NCBI GenBank assembly: GCA_015056315.1
Contig: SVGN01000013.1
Coordinates: 1 to 55,409 of the forward strand
From: Clostridiales bacterium
GTDB taxonomy: Bacteria; Bacillota; Clostridia; Christensenellales; Aristaeellaceae
DNA: 55,409 nt
Direction of reading: 5' to 3'
Part shown: in pieces, positions 51,275 through 55,409 of the stretch
Layout of the letters: each line of letters starts with the position of its first letter
Numbering within the stretch: the first letter of the stretch is position 1
Made by a program: the position numbers and the translations under genes
Notes under the pieces: model-generated
Seen by the model: the letters and a program-made list of their open reading frames with translations, nothing else
Told to the model about the DNA's origin: nothing
Database searches by the model: none

Positions 51275-52159
51275 TCAGGATCCCTGCGGCGTCAGCCGGA
51301 ACGAGCTGTTCTCCACCACCAGCGTGAACACCGTCTCCGTCCCATCCGGCCCGGTCACGATCAGCTGGGTCTCGCCATCCTTGCTGAAGGTGGCCTTCAC
51401 CAGATGGGTGCCGATGGCTTCGTCATAGACGATCTCCACATCCCCGCAGCTTTCGTCCGCCAGAGACACGCTACAGCTTTCATCAAGGGTGATGCCGTGG
51501 CTGCCGCTGCTGAGGATGTAGGTCTCGTAATGGGTCTTTTGGTTGCCGGCGGCCACGATGGTCATCACCACCAGCAGCAAAAGGCTGATCAGCAGCCCTG
51601 CCCGCTTCAGCTTCTTTTCGGTAAAGATGCAAAGGGGGTACAGCAGCATCGTAGCAGCGCAGAACAGGGCGCTCAGCAGATGCCGGGGAAAGAAGCTCAG
51701 CGTGCTGCTCAAAAAGCTCTCGTAGTGGAAACCCACAAACACCAGCACCGGGGTCAGGATCAGCAGCCCCCACCATTGCTGCTTTTTCAGGTAGTAGCCG
51801 ATGCAGCCCATGGGCAGGGTACACAGCGTCCATACGAACCAGCCGGGGTAGTAGCGGAAAAGCCGGAGCCCGTCAGGATGGAACGGTGCCTGCACCAGAT
51901 ACACCAGCGGCTGGCTGATGAGGAAGAACACAAAGCATTTCAGCGCCGCTTCTTTGGCAGAGCGGCTGTTGATGATGATCAGTATGCCGAACAGCACCCA
52001 CCATTCAAAGGACATGGCGATGTCGTGGAATGAGGTATCCCGCACCGGGGGCAGCATGGCCATGATGCCGGTATACACGCCGGAGATGACCGCAAACACG
52101 ATCAGCCCTTTCCATGAGATCTCCAGCCCGCCGAACAGCTTTTTCAGTTTCTCCGTCAT
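51275..52159 (-). CDS. hypothetical membrane protein with extracellular C-terminal domain
   Basis: The 294-residue protein has about seven hydrophobic helices (IVFAVISGVYTGIMAML, WWVLFGILIIIN, WFVWTLCTLPMGCIGYYL, LLILTPVLVFVGF, LLSALFCAATMLLYPLCIF, LLISLLLLVVMTIVAAG). A C-terminal domain of about 85 residues, predicted beta-rich (SCSVSLADESCGDVEIVYD), contains two cysteines. I do not recognise the family. AAAGGAG precedes the ATG, and promoter and terminator mark it as a single gene. Confidence 0.7.
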   Translation of the reverse strand: MTEKLKKLFGGLEISWKGLIVFAVISGVYTGIMAMLPPVRDTSFHDIAMSFEWWVLFGILIIINSRSAKEAALKCFVFFLISQPLVYLVQAPFHPDGLRLFRYYPGWFVWTLCTLPMGCIGYYLKKQQWWGLLILTPVLVFVGFHYESFLSSTLSFFPRHLLSALFCAATMLLYPLCIFTEKKLKRAGLLISLLLLVVMTIVAAGNQKTHYETYILSSGSHGITLDESCSVSLADESCGDVEIVYDEAIGTHLVKATFSKDGETQLIVTGPDGTETVFTLVVENSSFRLTPQGS

Positions 52160-52204
52160 GGCGCAGCTCCTTTCTTTGGGGTATGTGCCGGAAAAAGCGA
52201 ATCC

Positions 52205-52233
52205 ATTGTATCACAGCACCCGGCCCGGGGCAA
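52205..52233 (-). promoter_or_regulatory. promoter of the membrane protein gene
   Basis: On the minus strand TTGCCC (52228-52233), 17 bp, TACAAT (52205-52210). Confidence 0.65.
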
Positions 52234-52262
52234 GCAGGCGGCACCCTGCCCACAGGGAACGA

Positions 52263-52302
52263 AAGCCCCGGCAGCATTCCGTCTGGTACGCTGCCGGGGC
52301 TT
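52263..52302 (-). terminator. terminator of the GH112 gene
   Basis: AAGCCCCGGCAGC (52263-52275) pairs with GCTGCCGGGGCTT (52290-52302). It lies 12 bp past the stop; the minus strand continues TCGTTC. Confidence 0.75.
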
Positions 52303-52313
52303 GCTTTTGGTTT

Positions 52314-54464
52314 TTACACGGTCATCATCCGGGTCTCCATAGGCTCCAGCTTCATTTCCAGATCGCCCTTGGGCGTATGGATCACAGCGGCGGAAGCCTG
52401 CTCGCTGTTGTTGCAGACCACCAGCACTTCATTCGCAGGGAAGTAGGCGGTCTCAACATTGGCATTGTCGCTCAGGTACAGCTCACAGGGCTTGATGCCG
52501 GTCAGGTACATGAGCATTTCCAGCAGCATGCGGCTGCTTTCGGGCGAAACCTTGAAGTCGTTCATATACACGCCCACGCCCTTGCCAAAGCGGTTCAGGG
52601 TCATCTGGGGCACGCCGCCCGCCTCCCGGAGCACGGCGGCCTTGCCATCGGTCAGGTAGAGGCGGCTGTCTGCGCCAAGGTCTTCGGTGCAGAGGGTGAA
52701 GGGGGCATCTGCCACCTCATGCTGCCAGCGGCCGTGGCAGACCCTTGCGCCGGTATCCTGATCGATGCCCAGCACATGGGCCATGCGGAACTGGGTGTGG
52801 TAGCCGGGCAGTGCGGAGGGCTCCTTCACGCCGATGAAAGCGCCGCCCTCATGCACGAAGCGGGTCAGCTCCTCCACCAGCTTATCGCTCCTCCAGGCAT
52901 CGCCGCCGGACCAGGCATCCCCGGCGCAGCCTGCGTTGATGACCACATCCACATCCTTCAGGGCGCCGTTCTCCACATCGGCAAAGCTCAGGTACTTCAC
53001 ATCCACCGGCAGGCCGGAGAGGGCTTCGTTGATGTGGATGAGGGCGTGCTTATCGGTCTCGTGGAAGTGACCGGAAAGGGTCCAGCTGCGCAGGCTGCCC
53101 CAGGTGTGCAGCACTGCCACCCGGCATTTGCCGGCAAGGGGCGCGCTGCTTTGGTGCAGCTCTTTGATGCGGCGGAAATCGATGGCCATCTGCTCAATGG
53201 CATCGTTGAACTCGGGGAAGCCGATGGTCAGGTGCAGGTAGCCGCCCAGGCCGATCCGATCCACGCACTGGCGCAGCAGGGCCCGGCGCACATTGCGCCA
53301 GTACTGCCATGCATCCTTGGCGGGGTCGCCGCCCTCGGCAAAGGTGGGCAGACCGCCCAGCCCCACCGGGAACAGGTAGGGGTGGAAGCGCAGCTCGTGG
53401 GTGGGCACCTCCACATTGGCGCACAGGCGGCACTCAAAGCCGGAGAATACGCACTTGATCAGCCCGTCGAAGCCGATGGAGCTGAAGTGCTTGCCGTAGG
53501 GCTCCATCCCCACCCAGCTGTCATCGTAGAACACATAGGCCTGCTTGCCGTGCTTGTGGATGATATCCACCAGCACCTTTGCCTTTTCGGCCACAAACCG
53601 CTGGATCATCTCCATATAGTCCCGCTTGGCCTTGGTGGGGGGCATGTGGGTCACCTGCAGCTTGCGCTGGTTGATGAAGTCCTCGGCGGTCAGGGCATAG
53701 CCGTATTCTGCCTCAAAGGCCTTGAGGGCAGCCGGGCTCACGGTAAAGTCGTAGCTGGCCCAATCGCAGTAAAGGCCCCGGTTGCGCAGGTCTGCGCCGA
53801 AGATCCACACAAAGTTGTAGAACAGGCTGGTCAGACGCACCACGTTGGTATCCGGGTTCTCCACGCACCAGTCGTCCAGCCACTTCTGCAGGTATTCCCA
53901 GGCAGCCGGGTGGCGGGGATCCAGCTGCCGCAGGTGCTCGCTGGTCCAGGCGTTGGTGGTGTGGTTGTACATGTTGATCTCTTCCCAGATGCGCCAGCAC
54001 AGGAAGGAGACCGTGTACTCGTGCCAGGGGGTGCAGCCGGTCAGGATCACCTTGCCGTCGGCATAGGCCCATTGCGCCCGGGGCAGCTCCGTATTGGCGG
54101 TGCGGTCGTATACCTGCCAGTAGGGCATGGCATCCGGGCTGTCGTTGAGCTGGAATTGCTCGGTAAAGTAGCCCTGCATGGGGTCGATCACCAGGGTGTC
54201 GCCCGTAGCCACCACCGGCTCGGAGCACAGAAAGGTCTGCTGCTGGCTGTCCGGGTGCAGGGCGGCAAAGGCGTTGTGCTGCCGGATGATGCAAATGGTG
54301 GAGTAAATGCTGTACCCAGCGTTTACGATCTCATCGGAGAGCTTGGTGCCGTCGCTGTCGCGGATCACGTCTGCGCCCCATTTTTTGGCCAATTCAAGGG
54401 TAAGCTGCTCGTACCCGGCCTCGCCCGGCAGGGTAAAGCCGCCTTGATGGTATTTCTGCTCCAT
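52314..54464 (-). CDS. GH112 phosphorylase, probably galactosyl-rhamnose or galacto-N-biose phosphorylase
   Basis: The 716-residue length and the start GGFTLPGEAGYEQLTLELAK and KWGADVIRDSDGTKLSDEI identify GH112, which uses phosphate to split beta-galactosides into galactose 1-phosphate. The catalytic aspartate lies in AYVFYDDSWVGMEPYGKHF (Asp314/315, where the B. longum enzyme has its acid). PWHEYTVSFLCWRIWEEINM and LRFHPYLFPVG are also typical. It is cytoplasmic. Its surroundings of rhamnose and pectin genes favour the D-galactosyl-beta-1,4-L-rhamnose specificity. ATG 54464 has GGAGG upstream. It lies 182 bp after a binding-protein gene with a terminator between them. Confidence 0.9.
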   Translation of the reverse strand: MEQKYHQGGFTLPGEAGYEQLTLELAKKWGADVIRDSDGTKLSDEIVNAGYSIYSTICIIRQHNAFAALHPDSQQQTFLCSEPVVATGDTLVIDPMQGYFTEQFQLNDSPDAMPYWQVYDRTANTELPRAQWAYADGKVILTGCTPWHEYTVSFLCWRIWEEINMYNHTTNAWTSEHLRQLDPRHPAAWEYLQKWLDDWCVENPDTNVVRLTSLFYNFVWIFGADLRNRGLYCDWASYDFTVSPAALKAFEAEYGYALTAEDFINQRKLQVTHMPPTKAKRDYMEMIQRFVAEKAKVLVDIIHKHGKQAYVFYDDSWVGMEPYGKHFSSIGFDGLIKCVFSGFECRLCANVEVPTHELRFHPYLFPVGLGGLPTFAEGGDPAKDAWQYWRNVRRALLRQCVDRIGLGGYLHLTIGFPEFNDAIEQMAIDFRRIKELHQSSAPLAGKCRVAVLHTWGSLRSWTLSGHFHETDKHALIHINEALSGLPVDVKYLSFADVENGALKDVDVVINAGCAGDAWSGGDAWRSDKLVEELTRFVHEGGAFIGVKEPSALPGYHTQFRMAHVLGIDQDTGARVCHGRWQHEVADAPFTLCTEDLGADSRLYLTDGKAAVLREAGGVPQMTLNRFGKGVGVYMNDFKVSPESSRMLLEMLMYLTGIKPCELYLSDNANVETAYFPANEVLVVCNNSEQASAAVIHTPKGDLEMKLEPMETRMMTV

Positions 54465-54567
54465 GGTTCATTCCTCCATACGACGGATTCTTGTGCAAAA
54501 CAAGTGGGTATGGTGGTTCTCTGTTTTGCGGGGTGTTCCGGCCTGTGGATGAGAAAGGCCGTTGTGG

Positions 54568-54631
54568 CCCCTTTCCGCAGGCGGCGCGTGCACCGCCTAT
54601 GGAAAGGGGCCGCCGGGATCCCGGCGGCCCC
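54568..54631 (-). terminator. terminator region of the 54647+ operon with alternative hairpins
   Basis: GGGGCCGCCGGG (54606-54617) pairs with CCCGGCGGCCCC (54620-54631), 16 bp after the stop. CCCCTTTCC (54568-54576) could instead pair with GGAAAGGGG (54601-54609), with GGCGG/CCGCC inside. The two share 54606-54609 and so exclude each other. Confidence 0.65.
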
Positions 54632-54646
54632 GATCTGGGTCAATGA

Positions 54647-55409
54647 TTACTTCTGCTGAGCGGCCTGATAAGCGGCGTTGTATTCGTCGATCATCATGGC
54701 GCCGCCCTCGTCGTACCACTGCTGCCAAGCAGCCTGGAGGCCATCCAGATCGATGATGCCGGCAATGTACTGCACAGCAGCGTCGGAGATGATGGTGCTC
54801 AGCTGGCTACCGAAAGCAACGTTGGTCTCGGAAACGAAGGGATAGCAGGGATCGGCCACGGCGTAGGGGGCCAGTTCCTTGTTCAGGTCGTTGTAGCGGG
54901 TGCGCAGGTCGGTGATGCCGCTCACCTTGGCGGGGATGCACAGGTCGCCGGGGAGGTTCATGCCCAGCTGGTTGAGGCTGTGCTGGATGGTCTGCACCTG
55001 CACGGACATATCGGTGCCGTCGGCGGGGGTGGTCATGCGGTAGCCGTCAGCATCCAGCCAGTAGGTCAGGTCAGCCAGGCCCCAGTTGACCAGCATCTGG
55101 CCTTCAGCGCCGTTTACCCAGTCGAGGAACTTCATGACCTTGGGCAGGTCTTCTTCGGAAACGGACTTGGTGACTACGATCTCACCGGAGAAACCGGCGT
55201 TCTGGGGCCACAGGGTGATGGTGCCGTCGGCCTTGGCAATGGGGCCGCAGATCTCGAAGATCTGCTCGGTGGTGCCGGCGTTCTTCTCGAACCACTCCTG
55301 CTGACGGTAGCCGTTATCCATGCAGTCGAAGCGCATGAAAGCCTTGTTGGTGCGCTCGATGTTGTCCCACTGGGTGGAGTCGATGGTGGCGAAGTTGGGG
55401 TCGATGCCG
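54647..55409 (-). CDS. extracellular oligosaccharide-binding protein, 5'-truncated by the window edge
   Basis: About 253 C-terminal residues are present. The frame stays open beyond its first methionine (55336) to the window end, reading GIDPNFATIDSTQWDNIERT, so this is the tail of a larger protein. ITLWPQNAGFSGEIVVTKSV, KVMKFLDWVNGAEGQMLVNW and YNDLNKELAPYAVADPCYP match LplA-like binding proteins. It ends QAAQQK. Its permeases are presumably beyond 55409. It would be the fourth such transporter in the region. Confidence 0.85.
   Translation of the reverse strand, partial: GIDPNFATIDSTQWDNIERTNKAFMRFDCMDNGYRQQEWFEKNAGTTEQIFEICGPIAKADGTITLWPQNAGFSGEIVVTKSVSEEDLPKVMKFLDWVNGAEGQMLVNWGLADLTYWLDADGYRMTTPADGTDMSVQVQTIQHSLNQLGMNLPGDLCIPAKVSGITDLRTRYNDLNKELAPYAVADPCYPFVSETNVAFGSQLSTIISDAAVQYIAGIIDLDGLQAAWQQWYDEGGAMMIDEYNAAYQAAQQK

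Overview
The window is high-GC bacterial DNA. Short AAAGGAG-type ribosome binding sites, 17-bp-spaced sigma-A promoters, U-tailed hairpin terminators and several family-1 carbohydrate ABC transporters point to a Bacillota (Clostridia) gut or rumen organism. The intergenic repeats (a GCTCCCTCT-TC-AGAGGGAGC hairpin followed by a second variable hairpin) resemble elements I associate with Oscillospirales-like gut genomes. I cannot name the species. No rRNA, tRNA, CRISPR array, transposase or phage gene was found.

Layout. 1-1123 is repeat-rich DNA without a credible gene. 1179-3361 (minus) is a small redox cassette: a TlpA-type thioredoxin, a 50-residue CXXC protein and a polyferredoxin membrane protein. 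3403-6986 (minus) pairs an intracellular GH2 glycosidase with a heparinase II/III-like protein under one promoter. 7031-11228 (plus) holds an aldo/keto-reductase-like protein, a GH42 beta-galactosidase and a GH43 enzyme. 11392-28874 (plus) is one long arabinan locus: a secreted GH43 arabinanase, a giant solute-binding protein, two permeases, a secreted NHL/TPR/YIP1 membrane protein, a DUF5696 protein, a second permease pair, a second solute-binding protein, then a secreted GH51 and an intracellular GH43. An ArsR-like regulator (29009-29938) follows with its own promoter and dyad. A TasA-like protein with a beta-helix tail is at 30229-31632. 31867-35780 (minus) is a complete rhamnose operon, rhaM-rhaB-rhaA-rhaD, next to an AraC regulator (35875-36846) and a divergent permease-permease-binding-protein operon (37398-40796). 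Then come a PL22-like oligogalacturonate lyase and a NodB deacetylase (minus), a fused CE12 esterase-GH105 hydrolase (plus), and a HIT-like protein. A further AraC regulator diverges from a third complete ABC operon (45965-50707). Another repeat patch, a membrane protein, a GH112 phosphorylase and the 3' part of a fourth transporter's binding protein close the window.

How it fits together (inference). The enzymes match the parts of pectic rhamnogalacturonan-I. GH43 and GH51 address arabinan side chains and GH42 addresses galactan side chains. The CE12 domain removes acetyl groups. GH105 and PL22 break unsaturated or uronate oligomers. GH112 could phosphorolyse galactosyl-rhamnose, and RhaM/B/A/D catabolise the released rhamnose. 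Import would use at least three complete permease/binding-protein sets that lack an ATPase gene here, presumably sharing an MsmX-type ATPase encoded elsewhere. The least understood part is the 11.4-25.6 kb operon, where YIP1 and DUF5696 proteins lie between two permease pairs.
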